This document shows, one piece after another, positions 1 through 11,719 of a stretch of 64,000 bases of DNA (positions are counted from its first letter, which is position 1; the number at the start of each line of letters is the position of its first letter). The notes under the pieces were generated by a model. It ran no database searches, was not told the DNA's origin, and saw only the letters and a program-made list of their open reading frames with translations. The translations under genes were made by a program, and so were the position numbers. The stretch comes from Angiostrongylus vasorum (taxonomy: Eukaryota; Nematoda; Chromadorea; Rhabditida; Metastrongylidae), in NCBI GenBank assembly GCA_018806985.1, contig JADANN010000433.1:2413936-2477935 (forward strand). The letters are read 5' to 3'.

Positions 1-388
1 ATGGTAATACTAAGGAATGATGTGGTAGGTTTTTAACTCTCGAATACCAACTCTATTGAAAGAGGAACTAAAAAAGAACAGCTGGCCATGTATCAATGAA
101 AAGAGATAGATAGGAAAGGCGTACTATACATTACTGAGCTATGAAATTGGATTCAGACTTGGTACTCAAGAGTCAAGACAAGGCTTTGCCGATTAAATCG
201 CATTCATTCCACTGACAAAGATTAAAAATATTCCAGATCGGTTTCAGCTAGTTTGGTCGTTTTACAAGTCTTCGCAGAGTTCTTGACTTTCCATTACATT
301 AGAGTTCCATAACTGATAAGATTCTTCTCGACTCTGTGTTCACAAAACAAGCTAAAAAGCCACAAGGAGCTTAATATTTCTTTTCCAG
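1..388. other. unassigned sequence at window start
   Basis: No open frame, repeat match or splice-bounded exon is convincing here. The right edge is the acceptor-like TTTTCCAG before a possible exon at 389. Confidence 0.4.
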
Positions 389-533
389 CTTATGGATTGT
401 GGTCGGAGAATTGGGTCACTCAGTGATAATAGCAGTTGGGATCCATTTTGTTTTTTCACTCTCAATTACTCTTTTGACTTGTTTTGTGGTGAATAAAGTC
501 GTCAATATATACATTACAGAACTGCAATATTAG
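389..533 (+). CDS. possible terminal exon with a membrane segment
   Basis: An acceptor-like TTTTCCAG ends at 388. It is followed by an open frame (1 nt plus 47 codons) ending in TAG at 531-533. The peptide is strongly hydrophobic in its middle (SVIIAVGIHFVFSLSITLL), as expected of a transmembrane helix. A polyadenylation-type AATAAA lies at 537-542, directly after the stop. No upstream exon of matching phase was found, so this may be the 3' end of a plus-strand gene that begins outside the window. The family is unknown and a chance open frame is possible. Confidence 0.3.
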
Positions 534-544
534 TAGAATAAAGG

Positions 545-825
545 ATGAACTCTTTGGCATCGATCAACTTCTGAGGCATGTGCCATGAATTCAACTCCAT
601 TCGTAGCGTCGTATAGATGATTGAGTGCGTTTTTTGGCTTACACAGTGAGTTGCGAAGCCTACATAAACCTATACCGTCACATATATGTTTGCTATCGCA
701 TTGTCAACCCTACCCCATAACCTGTGGATTTGCTTAACGCTAGCGTAGCACGGAATTGAACTAAAAAACCGCATGTGTATAATAGGCCACTTCTAACCAC
801 CGCGCTGCACGCACCCATAGTAACG
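545..825 (-). repeat. SINE family A copy
   Basis: On the minus strand the tRNA-like head has an A box close to GCAGCGCGGTGGTTAGAAG and a B box AGTTCAATTCC. The conserved family tail reaches 545. The middle is diverged. Confidence 0.6.
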
Positions 826-1448
826 TTATTAAGAAGCACTTGAAACATACGTTGACTGTCCATTTCATTCAGGCACAACAAACTAGCAAAATTTAAAACT
901 AATGTTGAGATCTAAGCAGGTGGAATGCTACTCAAAATTTCATTGGCACTTCAAATAATCCTGATTCTGAAGAGGAGGGAAATAATGGACGTGACTTAGT
1001 AACAGTAACATCCTCCGACTTGTCATAAAAAATCGATAAAAAACGTTTATGTTGCCGACAGAGAAAAAGTCCTGCAAATTCTGCTAAACACTTCTCCAGT
1101 TGGATAGCTGTCACAGTAGTTCGTTTAGGTGAGTACCGTGCCATTAAAGTGACATTAAGATAATTTGAAGGAAAAGAAACGACTTAGTGTGCATACATTT
1201 TTAATTGGACGACAAAAACACCACATCGAAAAAAGCAATGGCTGTGGATCATCGACTCGGATCATCAGCTCTGAGGAAGATGAAGACGTAGAAAAGTTAG
1301 CCGAACAAACCTTTCTGTAACCTCGTGTTGCCTCAATTGTCTAAGAAGATATTAGTGAGAACATGTTGCAAGAAAATCCATGATTAATTCTAATGAATGC
1401 GTCGAGAAATTGTTACTCTTGAACATTTTACATCTTCATAGGCAAGGA
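826..1448. other. unassigned, with a hammerhead-like remnant
   Basis: A 70-codon minus-strand frame (932-1144) has no supporting start context, family match or partner exon. A class-2 hammerhead-like core sits at 1267-1302. Nothing else is supported. Confidence 0.35.
1267..1302 (+). ncRNA. hammerhead-like core (class 2, degenerate)
   Basis: CTGAGGA is followed by a weak stem II, then GAAAA and GTTAGCC. The upstream GCT pairs with the downstream AGC as stem I. The GAAAC element is mutated, so activity is doubtful. Confidence 0.4.
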
Positions 1449-1860
1449 AGCGAAATCTTAGCAAGATACATTAACACATAACATTAAAGACGCATTGGTT
1501 TCAATGCATGCGCAAGGAAAAAAGGTGGATCCAGAGATTACAAAAATGACTGCGTTCAGTAGGAAGTGTGCAGACCTGACTGCAAATATTTCTCACTAGA
1601 GAATGGCTAACGTTTGAGTAGACAGCGCCTGCCGTCATTTTCAATATATAGAAGCAGCGAAATCTTAACGAAGTGCATTAACACATAACGTTAGAAATGC
1701 ATTGATTTCAATACATGCACGAGGAGAAGGGTGGATTCAGAGATTAAAGAAACAACTGTGTTCAGTAGAATGTGTGACAGACCGATTGCAAATATGTTTC
1801 AACAGAGAATGCCTGATGTTTGACTAGACAGCGCCTGTCGTCATTTCCAACACATACATG
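1449..1860 (+). repeat. two-copy direct tandem duplication, period 207 bp
   Basis: The unit starting at 1449 (agcgaaatctta...) is repeated from 1656. Matching landmarks occur in both copies: cattaacacataac, a gtggat...cagagatta stretch, and gacagcgcctg followed by cgtcatttnncaa. The copies are clearly diverged, so the duplication is not recent. No coding frame spans both copies. Confidence 0.75.
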
Positions 1861-2033
1861 CGAGTCATAGGAGACATTCTGACGCCGCCGTACAATCGCT
1901 CCAATGATTACATACGTCAATCGTATGTTTCCAAAACTTTTAATATTACATGAATACAAGTGAAGTTAAAGGAAGCCAGAGGTCACGAGAAAGGGAGGGG
2001 AAAACATTCAAATTGGATGGAATGCTGTTATTC

Positions 2034-2305
2034 GCAATTTTAACTTATTGTTTACTGCCTATTCTTTTTAACCGCAGTGTGTGTATTGCGAAACATAACT
2101 TTAATGATGCTGAGATATTTGCAAAACTCTGGACAGCAGGTGCCGGGGAGTAGCGCGCTCACCACCACACCATGCGACCGAAGGACCCACATGGTGTGGT
2201 GGTGAGCGCGTTACTCCCCGGAAAGGACAATAGCGCGTTCGTTCCCCCACCGTAGACACCTACGGTCTAGAGTTTTGCAAATATCTCAGCATCATTAAAG
2301 CTGTT
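2034..2305. repeat. SINE family B fold-back pair
   Basis: Two family B heads face each other around about 2172-2190. The left arm (about 2098-2172) is the reverse complement of parts of the right arm (2190-2300), including a near-perfect match over caccaccacaccatg and its complement. The family 3' block (ttactgcctattc...) borders the left side. Confidence 0.7.
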
Positions 2306-2459
2306 ATTCGTTTCGTCCGTTTTTTTCTACGAATACGCCGGGACAGTGCCTTGGTGAGTGGAACTGCTCGCAGAAGTTCAACTGAACGAGCATCACCTCT
2401 TCTAGAACGAAGCGGTTTGAAGAAAGAAATGGAAATAATCAATGCGAATTCCATGTTCT

Positions 2460-2530
2460 GAAATAGTAATGATGGTAAAAATAATAGTAGAAATAATAGC
2501 AGTAGTAATAGTGGTAACAATAATAATAAA
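2460..2530. repeat. AT-rich trinucleotide-like low-complexity tract
   Basis: Irregular AATAAT/AGTAAT repeats; a similar tract lies at about 2808-2900. They explain the leucine- and asparagine-rich open frames here, which are not genes. Confidence 0.7.
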
Positions 2531-2547
2531 GCTGTAGAGGTTAAAGC

Positions 2548-2809
2548 TCTCGTCACTGATCAATTCCTGAGGGATGCGCCATGAATTCGACTTCGTTAAG
2601 CATCGTAGGAGGTGGTTGAACGCATATCTGGCCTTTAAAATAAATCGCGGTAGCGGAGCGATGTTTCCAATCACTGCTGCCATCTTCCTAGAAAAGCATT
2701 TTACCAATTTGCCGACCCCAGGAGATGGAGGGCTTGGTTGTACCTGGGGCACGGGACGGAACCCACGTGTATTGCAGGGCACCCCTAACCACTGCGCTAA
2801 ACGAGCCCA
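2548..2809 (-). repeat. SINE family A copy
   Basis: Nearly full length. The tail (gagggatgcgccatgaattcgac in two parts) is at the low end. The tRNA-like head (accactgcgct, complement of the A box) is at the high end. Confidence 0.8.
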
Positions 2810-2899
2810 CAATAATAATAGTAATAATATTAACAATAATATTAATGACATCCGTCACTAATTATAACAAAAGTAATGATAATAATAAAATGGAAAACA

Positions 2900-3440
2900 A
2901 CAACATTATAGTCATAATTTTCTCAAAGGCTTTCAAAGACGATTCGTATAGCAACAGGAAATGTAACAGTTGAAAGGATCTCAGTAAAAAGATTAAAAAA
3001 TGTACAAGAATACAGTCGTACAAACGACTAAAGAACAACACAGAAATTAGCTCGATATCTTCACCATAAAAAAATGAGACATTTAAAAACGATTTCTGTC
3101 GTCAGACGGTAGTTGCGTGTCTTGCAAGCGGCTCACGATCATCACGAGGCCGGCCGGTCGTCGACCAACAACTCTCCCTCAAAAGGCGATTGACGAGGTG
3201 GGTGGTCGCGATCGATATAATGGCGGTCACGGCCATGTGGTGCGATCCCCTACTAGTAATAGAGGTAAAGGAGGTCGATCACTGGTTTTGATGAAGTGCA
3301 CTCAAAAAATAGGACTGACGACATTATCTCTTTCTAATCTCATTTTGTTGCATGTCACAACAACACCTCCACTATAAGAAAGTTGCTAGCACTACGATTT
3401 CAAGTCGTGCAGACTTTTGGAAATAATATTAAGTCTATGA
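2900..3440. other. unassigned, locally GC-richer stretch
   Basis: About 3117-3290 is more GC-rich than its surroundings. An 86-codon plus-strand frame (3117-3377) shows no recognisable domain, signal peptide or splice partner. No function can be assigned. Confidence 0.3.
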
Positions 3441-3444
3441 CGCT

Positions 3445-3770
3445 ACGATATTTACAGAACTTGGACTCAGGCCAGATTCTAACCTGTGAATACCTTCCCT
3501 GGGACCCATGTGTTACTCCCTGCAGCACTGAGGTCCCAATTAAAAATTTCTTAGTTTTACCGGGACCGAATTTGTCAATTAAATGTTCCTTCCTGGTGGC
3601 ACTGATGAACGGGCTGAGTGAAAGGGAAATCAAGAGCCTCAGTGGTGCAATGGGTAACACGCGAACCACCGTAAAGGGTATTCGCGGGTTTGAATCTGGC
3701 CCAGGGTACATGTTTTGCAATTAGTATTTCACATCACACCTTGCCGTGAAAAAATAACAACATGCAGTGA
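3445..3770. repeat. SINE family B pair (minus then plus)
   Basis: The plus-oriented half (about 3630-3770) has an A-box-like GGTGCAATGGGTAACACG and a B-box-like GGGTTTGAATCTGG, then the tail ending in ttgccgtgaaaaaataac. A minus-oriented head occupies about 3445-3530. Together they form a diverged fold-back. Confidence 0.6.
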
Positions 3771-3885
3771 ATAGAAAGTCAGTATTCAACCGTTTTGATC
3801 ATTTCCATCTCCTAAATTGTTGCATAAGTCTGAATAATTGTTAGAAGCAAAAATGGTTCATATTTCTGGAGATAAAAAAGGCTCA

Positions 3886-4152
3886 CAGCGTTGATCGATC
3901 CTTGAATGGTGCGCCATGCATTCGACTTCATCAAGTATCGTTTGGACATGATCGAATGAATATCTGGCCTTTACAATGACTCGCGGTGGCCTACGGAAAT
4001 GTCAAGCCAATGCTGCTATCCTCCCAAATAAGTATGGTACCAATTTGCCGATCCCGGAGGTATGGAAGGCTTCGTGAGCCATGGGCGCGGGGATCGATCC
4101 TATGTGTATATTGCAGGGCGCCTCCGAAGGCTGCGCCACACGCGCCCTATTG
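3886..4152 (-). repeat. SINE family A copy
   Basis: Full-length copy with tail gttgatcgatccttgaa at the low end and a tRNA-like head (ggctgcgccacacgcgcc complement) at the high end. Confidence 0.8.
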
Positions 4153-4159
4153 CTGAAGA

Positions 4160-4570
4160 TATCACCAAAATTTTTCTCAACACTACTGCATGACGTCATT
4201 GCGGTATGCGGAGAAAGTGATTATTCATGATTTTTCGCATCAAGTAAACAACAGTAGCTTAACAGCCAAAATATGCAAGTATTTCTTGTTCTTCACACAC
4301 GACTGGCTTCTTTTGAGAAAAAGCTCAGTAAAATTCGAAAGGCGTTGTCCCAGACTAGTCCGCTACAAATTCCCGATCCTGGGAGGATGAGAGGTTTAAT
4401 AGATCTGGAGCACAGTTGTGCTAAATATCGGATAAAATGTTGTTAAAGGAACAAATTTTTACTTCTTGTCGGAAAAGCAATCATGAAACAGATTAACATT
4501 CTTCATCGAATGCGATCAGGTGCACCTTATTTAATTGATAAGCCAACACGAGGCCGTTGCCAAACAGTTA
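4160..4570. other. unassigned
   Basis: Only short frames without family resemblance. A fragment near 4370-4400 vaguely recalls the family A middle but is too short to call. Confidence 0.35.
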
Positions 4571-4573
4571 TTC

Positions 4574-4610
4574 GGCTAACGTTTCGACATCTTCGACTCC
4601 CCTCAGAGCT
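4574..4610 (-). ncRNA. hammerhead-like core (class 2)
   Basis: On the minus strand AGCT precedes CTGAGGG (expected CTGANGA, one mismatch). An extended stem II follows, then GAAACGTT and AGCC. AGCT/AGCC can form a short stem I and ACGT is the palindromic remnant of stem III. Confidence 0.5.
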
Positions 4611-4682
4611 CAAGTTGTTAGCTTGGAGACCGATTCACCACAGATCTCCCACATAAAAGCATTTTACTCCAGTTAGTTGAAA

Positions 4683-7600
4683 GGCAATGCGGTGGGCCCA
4701 TGTTGCAGATAGGAGGTTAACCGGGCACCGAAGGCAACCTAATGCTTCGCTGAGACGTCACTGGGATCCAGCAGATGGACTCCCTTTTTCGAAAGCGCCG
4801 CTTTTTCCACACACCTTCTGTGTCTGCGAAGAGGTATTCAAGTATGTGCACTTAGGTGTGCTTTCGTTTATGCAGATCTTCTCCTAATGCTTAATCCGCC
4901 CAAAACCTTGTGACTGGGAAGTGTATGGAAGGTGGCCCCTTCGAACAAATAAGCTTTTCGTCCAGTCTAGGAGAGACTGGCAAGACATTTGTGAGTATAC
5001 CCAGCCCCCCATGTTTAGCGTTCTACAAGCTATACATAGGTATAAAAGGCTGAACATTGTAAAATATGTGCGTCTCACTCCCCTAACCCCGAATGAGAAT
5101 CCGATGCGTCAGCTATGGGAAGAACGAGTAAGGAAAGGCTACTAAAATCTCATCGCCATCATACACTGAGAAGTGTATGGAAGTAGGATGCCCAAATTCT
5201 GAAGGGCTAAGGTGACGATTTGTGCACAAAATGCACGTCGACTTGCCTTTGACTCCTCGGTAGAAGGCGTGAATCATGCAGACAAGGAGGATAAGGTCAT
5301 CAGACTAGCTGGTACGAAAAGCCTCCACTCATTCAATGCCGTCTATGACACCGGGAAAACTGTTTCCATGAACATGCCATAATGGAGGATTCGGCGGCAT
5401 CGGTGTCCTCGTCAACATGAGTTAGACCATAAACAAGGATCCTTTGTAAGAACTGACAACTCCAGTCGGAGTGTTTGCGGTTGAAGAGATGTGGATGAAT
5501 ACAACAGTCTTCGTCGTCGACGCACCAACATCAATCTATAACGAAGACGAAATCGACAAATTCTATGTGGACCCGGGAAAGTTCTGCAGAGAAGAGAATA
5601 CATTTTTTAAGGTCATTATGGGAGATTTTAACCCTAAGATTGGACCCACAAGAACGTAAGAAGAACGCTACCGATTAGGGGTGGAACGAACCGAGTGAGC
5701 AACTATTTGAGTTTATCATGACGACCAAGATCTTGAAAACAAAAAATCTTGAGAAAAAGGCCTCGGAAAAAAGATGGCAACTCACAATTCCAGAACCAAT
5801 GCTCTTAGCGCCGGAGCTGAGAGTCCCCTGATGGAGGGCACCGTGACGAAATAAACCACATCACAGTAAATTGACGGTCCTGCCCACCAGATGTTCTTTT
5901 GTCCATAAACACGGGATCAAATTATCGTCTTCGCTCAACATTCTATTTATTGTAGAAAAGCCAGAAATCCGTGAAGTTCAAAAAAACCAAATTCGAAAAC
6001 CACCACAAACTGGAACATGTTGAGGTCATTAGTCGGCTGTTGGGAAAATGCCGTCACTGATAACATCGACAAAAGAATACCATCGGTTTATGAAACATCT
6101 TTATGTTAACGGTATGGAAAGGGATAGTTCTACGGTTGCCAAGTGAATTCTATCTCCAGAAACACTCGAGCTGATACGTCAACGTGTAACTACACGATAT
6201 ACCGAAAACCAGCTACTCAAATCGCTACTTGAAAAACAGTGCAGAGAGGAGCTAAAAGAAGATCCGCAAGAGAGAAGTATAACCGTTATGGAAGGAACTG
6301 TGCAGATTAGTAAAATGAGAAAAACATTCGAAAATGCCACCAGAACTTCGTTAAGTTCAAGACCAAGATGATTGCTCTTCGACGCCCAGTCGAAGCAATT
6401 GCAGCTTGCACAAAGGCAACGGAGAAAATTATTCACGAATACTAATCAGATCTCCTCAAAGCCACTTTTTCCTGCCTTCATATGAAAGTAAAGAGGGATA
6501 GCTATGTCGTTCCACCTTCAGCTCCGACATGTTATTCTCGATAAGAGATGAACACCTAATGAACACTCCGCCGATTCTCACCAACATACTGGGCTCAGCT
6601 ATTCACAAGGCACCTGTCGAAATCCAAGATGCTTCTTTAATGTGAGACCACCAAGACTGCGTTATTTTTCATGAAGGGCAACTTCTAGGATATGGGCTGG
6701 GTAAGTGTCGCCCAATCTGCTTGCTGTTTGTCGTCTACAAATTCTTATCGTGAGTCATTCTAAACAGGCTTGACAAAACACTGGACGAAGGATAGCCATG
6801 TGAGCAAGTAGGGTTTCCAAAAGGATTCAGTGCGTTGGACCACATCCACACGTCAGCAAGACCCACTGAAGTGCCACGAGACTACAAGAGACCGTGCTGC
6901 CTTACTTTTATCGACTTAGGCAAAGCTTCTGACTCAACTGAGTTAGGAGCAGTCATGGAAGCCCTAGGCAGCAAAGGCGTCTCCACTCAGTACATAAAGA
7001 TTCTTTGTGAGCTATATAAAAGCTTCATAACTACATCACCATTCTACAACGATATTAACGTCTACTTGAGAAGGGGACTTAGCTAGAGCGATTGGAATGG
7101 GACAATACGGGAGTGAAAAATCGATGGTGAGCAATTATACCATCTTCGCTTTGCTGGTGATATCGTTCTCATAGCACCAAACATAGCGGAACCGAAGCCG
7201 AACGAACGCTTGCCGACTTTAATAAAGTTTGTGGAAGGATTGGTCTTTGAGCAACTTCGACTAAATATCACAAAAAACAATGTTCCTGAGGAACGGATTG
7301 GTTACGTATGCCCCATTCATGCTCAATGAAATGAACGTCTTCGAATGCTCCAGTTGTGTGTGCCTAGGTTTGGAAACCAACATGATGAACGACTTAATTC
7401 CAGAGTTGAGCAGGAAAAAACGAGCAATTTGAGTACTGAAGAGAACAAAGAACTCCCGACTCCATGCCCACCTTTTTCGACTCAGCGGTTGCTTGGCGTG
7501 GTGAACAGCACTTGAGCGTCCGGTAAAGGCAATCGTATGTTAGACGGCCGTATGCGTCAGAAACCTGGTCGATGCGTGAGCATGATGAATGACACTCAGC

Positions 7601-8030
7601 GTTACTGAACGCGCAGTGGGAAGGACGATAGTAGGAGCATACTGTGCCACACAAGTGAGGGAAGCAGTCAGAGGCTCCGAACTGCATCAACGATCAAAAG
7701 TCGAAGATAAGATTGGCCGGACACGTAATGCGTATGAATGACAACCGATGAACAACAGCCGTTAGCGACTTGATTCTTCGGGATGTTAAATGTACTGTAG
7801 GAAGACCACTGACCCGTTGGTCAGAGTTCTTTGCGAAAACCCTATCAGGAATGTATGGTGCTCAACGAGTTCCCAGAGAGAGCAAAGCCCACTGCTCTTG
7901 CATGCAAACAAGAAAAAATGGATTATTTACTGGCTCTCTCTCGAGTCACTCAACCCTGAAACAACAGGTGATACTGATGATGCCTTCGTGTAAACATCTA
8001 ACGCACTTTCGTGTGAAAAAAAAGAAAACG
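4683..8030 (+). mobile_element. RTE-type non-LTR retrotransposon, decayed but nearly full length
   Basis: Encoded an apurinic-type endonuclease followed by a reverse transcriptase that copied its own RNA at a nicked target. The 5' leader (4683 to about 5160) matches the leaders at 54825 and 62870. Endonuclease remnants are ICAQNAR (about 5220), VDAPTSIYNEDE (about 5515) and GDFNPKIG (about 5620). RT remnants are FIDLGKASDS (about 6907) and LRFAGDIVL (about 7143), where FADD has become FAGD. Conserved C-terminal blocks are LAGHVMRMND (about 7710) and TRWSEFFAKTLSGMYG (about 7810). Many stops and frameshifts mean no intact protein. Confidence 0.85.
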
Positions 8031-8054
8031 CATGATTTAAGTTGTCCTGTTTAG

Positions 8055-8340
8055 GAATGAATGGGTACAGTAGTTAGAGACCCGTTGTAATACAACTGAG
8101 GTCGATCTCCACGCCCCCAGAATCACCAACCCTTCCATCCCTCCGAGGTGGGAAAAATTGGTGCCAGACCTGCCTGGGAGGATAGCAGCACCAGCTCGAT
8201 TTATCAGTAGGCCTCCAGCAGTCATTGCAAGGGTCACATAAGCATTAAATCACCTCTAACTATGCTTAACAAAGTCAAATACATGGCGTATACCTCAAGG
8301 ATTGACCAACGGAGACAGCTTTCTCCTTTTTTATCCTTTA
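8055..8340 (+). repeat. SINE family A copy
   Basis: Head with GGTCGATCTCC-like B box, middle block tgccagacctgcctgggagg, and tail tacctcaaggattgacc. It lies just downstream of the RTE 3' end. Confidence 0.8.
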
Positions 8341-8344
8341 TCTG

Positions 8345-8540
8345 AAAGAATACTCCTTTTTTTCTATCTAAACACTCCGTTTCTTGACTGAAACTACATT
8401 CAATCACATTTCGTTACCACGTAACGCTCAGCATGCATTGAGCACAAGGGAAATGAGTACGAATATAATGGCAGCGTTCAGCCTTAAACCTACAGCTTCT
8501 TGAGAAGTATCTTGTTATGACTATGTATATATGCATGTAA
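8345..8540. other. unassigned
   Basis: No supported feature between the SINE and the PLE tail. Confidence 0.4.
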
Positions 8541-8544
8541 TACA

Positions 8545-9240
8545 AGATTTTTTCTTTATATTCTTGTTTAGCCAAACACGAGGTGTTATTTCTTTATTTA
8601 CGCACAAGCTGACATTTCGGCGGATTTCGCCTTCCTCAGAGCCTAGAAAGGTCAAGTTGACTGCAATCGACCCAGCCAAACACCTCCATAACCAAACAGA
8701 GAAAAATGCTAAACCAAAATTTCAATCACGTTTAACATAGAGTAGCTTCATCGCACACTCACCGCTTTCTATGAATCTTCCACTGAATATGTCACGTGGA
8801 GAGCAACTGCACAGAGTTTACACGGAATCGTACACATCAAAACAGCGGTCTTAAAAACTGCCCAATATCACGCGTATAAATGAGGCATTCCTCCCTGCAG
8901 TTCATTTTAGGATTCTTGGAATTGATCCAGAATGCTTCGAAAATTTTGCGCGCTTGTGTTTTCGATTTCTGTGCGAGGATCGTCACTTCTACTTCATAAT
9001 CTTCCCCTTATGTCTCTTTGTCCTGTGCGTGCTGGTGGAGTATTTCGTTTAAGTTTACCGACTAGGTGTTCTTTCACACGGACGCAGAGTGGTCTAGCCA
9101 TTTCGCCAACGTATTCCTCACCGCACGCTTTACAAGAGATCAAATAAATTGTATCCGAACTCATGCAATCACCATCTCTACCGTTTAAGCAAACTTTGCA
9201 GTTTTGTATGTATGTAAACGGTCAAACAGGCGGCTGCAAA
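8545..9240 (-). mobile_element. Penelope-like element 3' fragment (GIY-YIG end)
   Basis: The minus-strand translation gives the PLE nuclease signature: GDCMSS, then IYLISCKACGEEYVGE and RPLCVRVKEHL (about 9170-9060). This is the GIY-YIG endonuclease with its upstream cysteine pair. The 3' untranslated end carries the hammerhead at 8607-8644. The RT is absent (5' truncation) and the reading frame is broken before the end. Confidence 0.85.
8607..8644 (-). ncRNA. hammerhead ribozyme, class 1 (PLE-linked)
   Basis: The core reads CTGAGGA, a GGCG/CGCC stem II with a 5-nt loop, then GAAATGTC. Stem I is AGGCT against AGCT. The stem III remnant is ATGT rather than the palindrome ACGT, which may weaken dimer pairing. 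Confidence 0.65.
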
Positions 9241-9299
9241 CTAGTAGGCTTCCTAGAGTGCTGGGTGGTATTTCGATTATTCTTTAAGACGGGCGGCTC

Positions 9300-9735
9300 T
9301 AGAGAATTCGGTATGTCTTGGCATGTCTGGTATGTCAAATGTCTCAGCATCTTGTCGTGGTACTTTCCATAATACCCTGCCGTAAAAAGTGTAGAAGGCA
9401 GAAAACAAAAAAGTAAACATTGTGATTTTAACTATATCCTCAGCTTAACTGAGTTCAATGCCGATATGGGCTCCCCAGATAAATCCCGTTGACTGGTGAT
9501 TGCTGATGGCACTGGTCAATAGATAGAACCGGCTAAGAGACAAGTGAAACGAAGGGCTCGTATGGTGCGGTGGTGAAGGCGTTAGACCCCGGAAAGGATA
9601 ATAGCGCAACCGTTCTCCACCGCCTACAGCTCCTGTCCGGAGTTTTGCAAATGTCTCAGAATCTTGCGGTTGTATTTCGCATAATACCCTGCCGTAAAAA
9701 CTGTAGTAGGCAGGAAATAAAAAAGCCAAACATTA
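9300..9735 (+). repeat. SINE family B copies in tandem
   Basis: A 3' half (about 9300-9420) is followed by a nearly full copy with head ggtgcggtggtgaaggcg (about 9561) and tail taataccctgccgtaaaaa then gtaggcaggaaataaaaaag. Confidence 0.75.
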
Positions 9736-9822
9736 TTAGATTTTTTTGCACAAACAGTCGTCTTATCTGTTCGGATCCTAAAACTCCTTGTGTTCCATTC
9801 GTTTCTTTTCATCTACCATTTA

Positions 9823-10319
9823 TTAATGTCTTCGAACTTTTTCCTTCTTGGTTCGACTGGAATTTGTCGTCTTTTTAAAGAATATCTTTGATGACTGGCT
9901 GAGACCATTCTCTGGAGTCCTGAGGTAACCGTCCCTGTTCGTTCCTATGTAGAATGAAAAAAGCAAGCCGACAGAGGCGGTTGTCTTCGTGGATATGTTG
10001 AGGCCAAACTGGTATTTGACTTTTTGTGCTTTGCTTGTAATGACCGGAACCACTTCCTTCACCGCGTGCCCCTACATCACTATGTCACAGATTTTTACAC
10101 CGTAGGAAGGAACCATTTCATGCAGATGTTTTCCTTTTTGTAATTTTTTTTTGCACATGATCCGACACCGTACATTGTCCATTTTCCTACATTTCTTTCG
10201 CTCGATTTCTTGTTGCACTGTTGCAGGATTTTTTTGGTGGTTGTTTTTGAATATCCTTGAATGATGGCTGACTTTGTTTCTCTCCGTAATCTTAGGATAA
10301 CAGTGCTACGGTGTCCCAA
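9823..10319 (-). other. two minus-strand open frames, possibly transposase-derived
   Basis: Frames of 79 and 74 codons follow each other (10319-10095 and 10062-9823). The first contains STVILRLRRETKSAIIQGYS, which faintly resembles the helix-turn-helix start of Tc1/mariner-type transposases. No catalytic DDE/D region or inverted repeat was found. Both could be non-coding. Confidence 0.2.
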
Positions 10320-10754
10320 AAATTCATCACGGAGTCGTTACGAGTTCGCAAGCAATTTCGGCGAGCACCACTGCACTTTCCGACTCTTTATAGGCCGCAT
10401 ATTGTCCTCATTAATTCTATAGTAGAAAACGCAACAACAAAGCGATATGAAGTGGGTGTCAAACCATTTAGTCTGGTTTCCCCCGCGCATTAAATATATG
10501 TATATAATATGGCATTACTTTAAAGCATCGACAGCTAATCAGTCAATCAACAACCGTCTTGTACTAAGGAGCACTGTTGAGTAAGACTAAAGCATTCCAA
10601 CGGTGCTCCACTGGGTTCAATTCAATGCAATTACAAAAATAAGAATGAATGGCTGTAGGCAAACGAACCAGATTAATCCGGCTTTAAAAACGATGAAGGA
10701 GCCAATACGTCGGCCGAATCAATTTTTCTGAAATAACCACCTTTCTGCTTGTCT

Positions 10755-10888
10755 ATGAAAGCCGTGAATGTAGATGAATGTCTGCGAAAAAATGAACGGA
10801 TATACATCTGTCCACAGTACTGTAAGTCATGTGGAGAGTATTTCCGAAATCGCAAGAGACAACCAAGCATCCCATCATTTAGTTGTCG
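10755..10888 (+). CDS. possible cysteine-rich exon, nuclear-receptor-like
   Basis: An open frame from ATG at 10755 runs to a possible donor CG|GTAAAG at 10888. It contains ICPQYCKSCGEYFRNRKR and a further C eight residues on. Spacing of C-x-x-C next to EYFRN recalls the P-box part of divergent nematode nuclear hormone receptor DNA-binding domains. No matching first or second zinc-module exon could be confirmed, so the call is tentative. Confidence 0.2.
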
Positions 10889-11109
10889 GTAAAGTGATAA
10901 TAAACTTACTTGGAAAAGTTTTCTCTGACTTAAAGAGGCAGATGACAGCGTGTGATGAAGACATGGAAGTGCGCTTTCAGATCTATCCCGCAATTTCATG
11001 GAGGGCGTATCGAATCAGCATCCTTCGGTAAACCAGCACACTAGTTCGAAGATATTCGTGGTTTGCGAACACAAGAAAACGAAATGAATGGAAGAAATTA
11101 GAATGTTGA

Positions 11110-11530
11110 CTTTTTTTATTTACTACCTACTATTATTTTTCACGGCAGGTTATGATGTAAAATACAACCACTGTGATGCTGAGACATTTGTAAAACTCCG
11201 GACCACAGATGTCTTCGGTAGGGATCCCCCACGCTGTTTTGCTTTTCGGGACTAATGTGTTCACTATCGCACCATGTAGGTCCTTCTTTTCGCCGTTAGG
11301 TAGACAAATAGCTGAGAGAAAGCCGAAGAAAATGACCGGCATGGTGTAAACGTGAAACGTTTGCCCCCGGAAAGGGTAATAGCGGTTTTTGATCCTTGCC
11401 ACATAAATTTGTTGTCCGAAGTTCTGCAGATATCTCAGCATTTCAGAAACTACAATGTTTAACTTCGATTTACCGCCTATTCTTTCGTGAGAGGATATCA
11501 TGTGAAATACAAGCACAGGGATGCTGAGAT
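11110..11530. repeat. SINE family B fold-back pair
   Basis: The left copy (minus, 11110 to about 11275) starts with tttttatttactacctac and ends in the head complement. The right copy (plus, about 11330-11420) has ccccggaaagggtaatagcgg. A third truncated minus copy follows to 11530. Confidence 0.65.
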
Positions 11531-11719
11531 ATGAGCAAAACTCGGAAAGATTACCTCCACAGGAGGCTCAGGTGTTATCCATTGCACTAAACGAGGCCCC
11601 TAGCTTTGCCTTTCCCTCATCTACTCTTCTACCCTAACGGTGGAATCAGCAATCGCCCATCAATGAGGAAGATCTGAGGGGGCACAAATCATCACTGAAT
11701 CCAATTAAGCGAAGCTGCA

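Noticed and set aside
932..1144. 70-codon minus-strand frame ending ESGLFEVPMKF
   Set aside because: Reads plausibly but has no matching exon, domain or polyadenylation signal; left as unassigned.
2260..2851. Leucine-rich and asparagine-rich long open frames
   Set aside because: They are translations of AATAAT-type low-complexity sequence and of a SINE.
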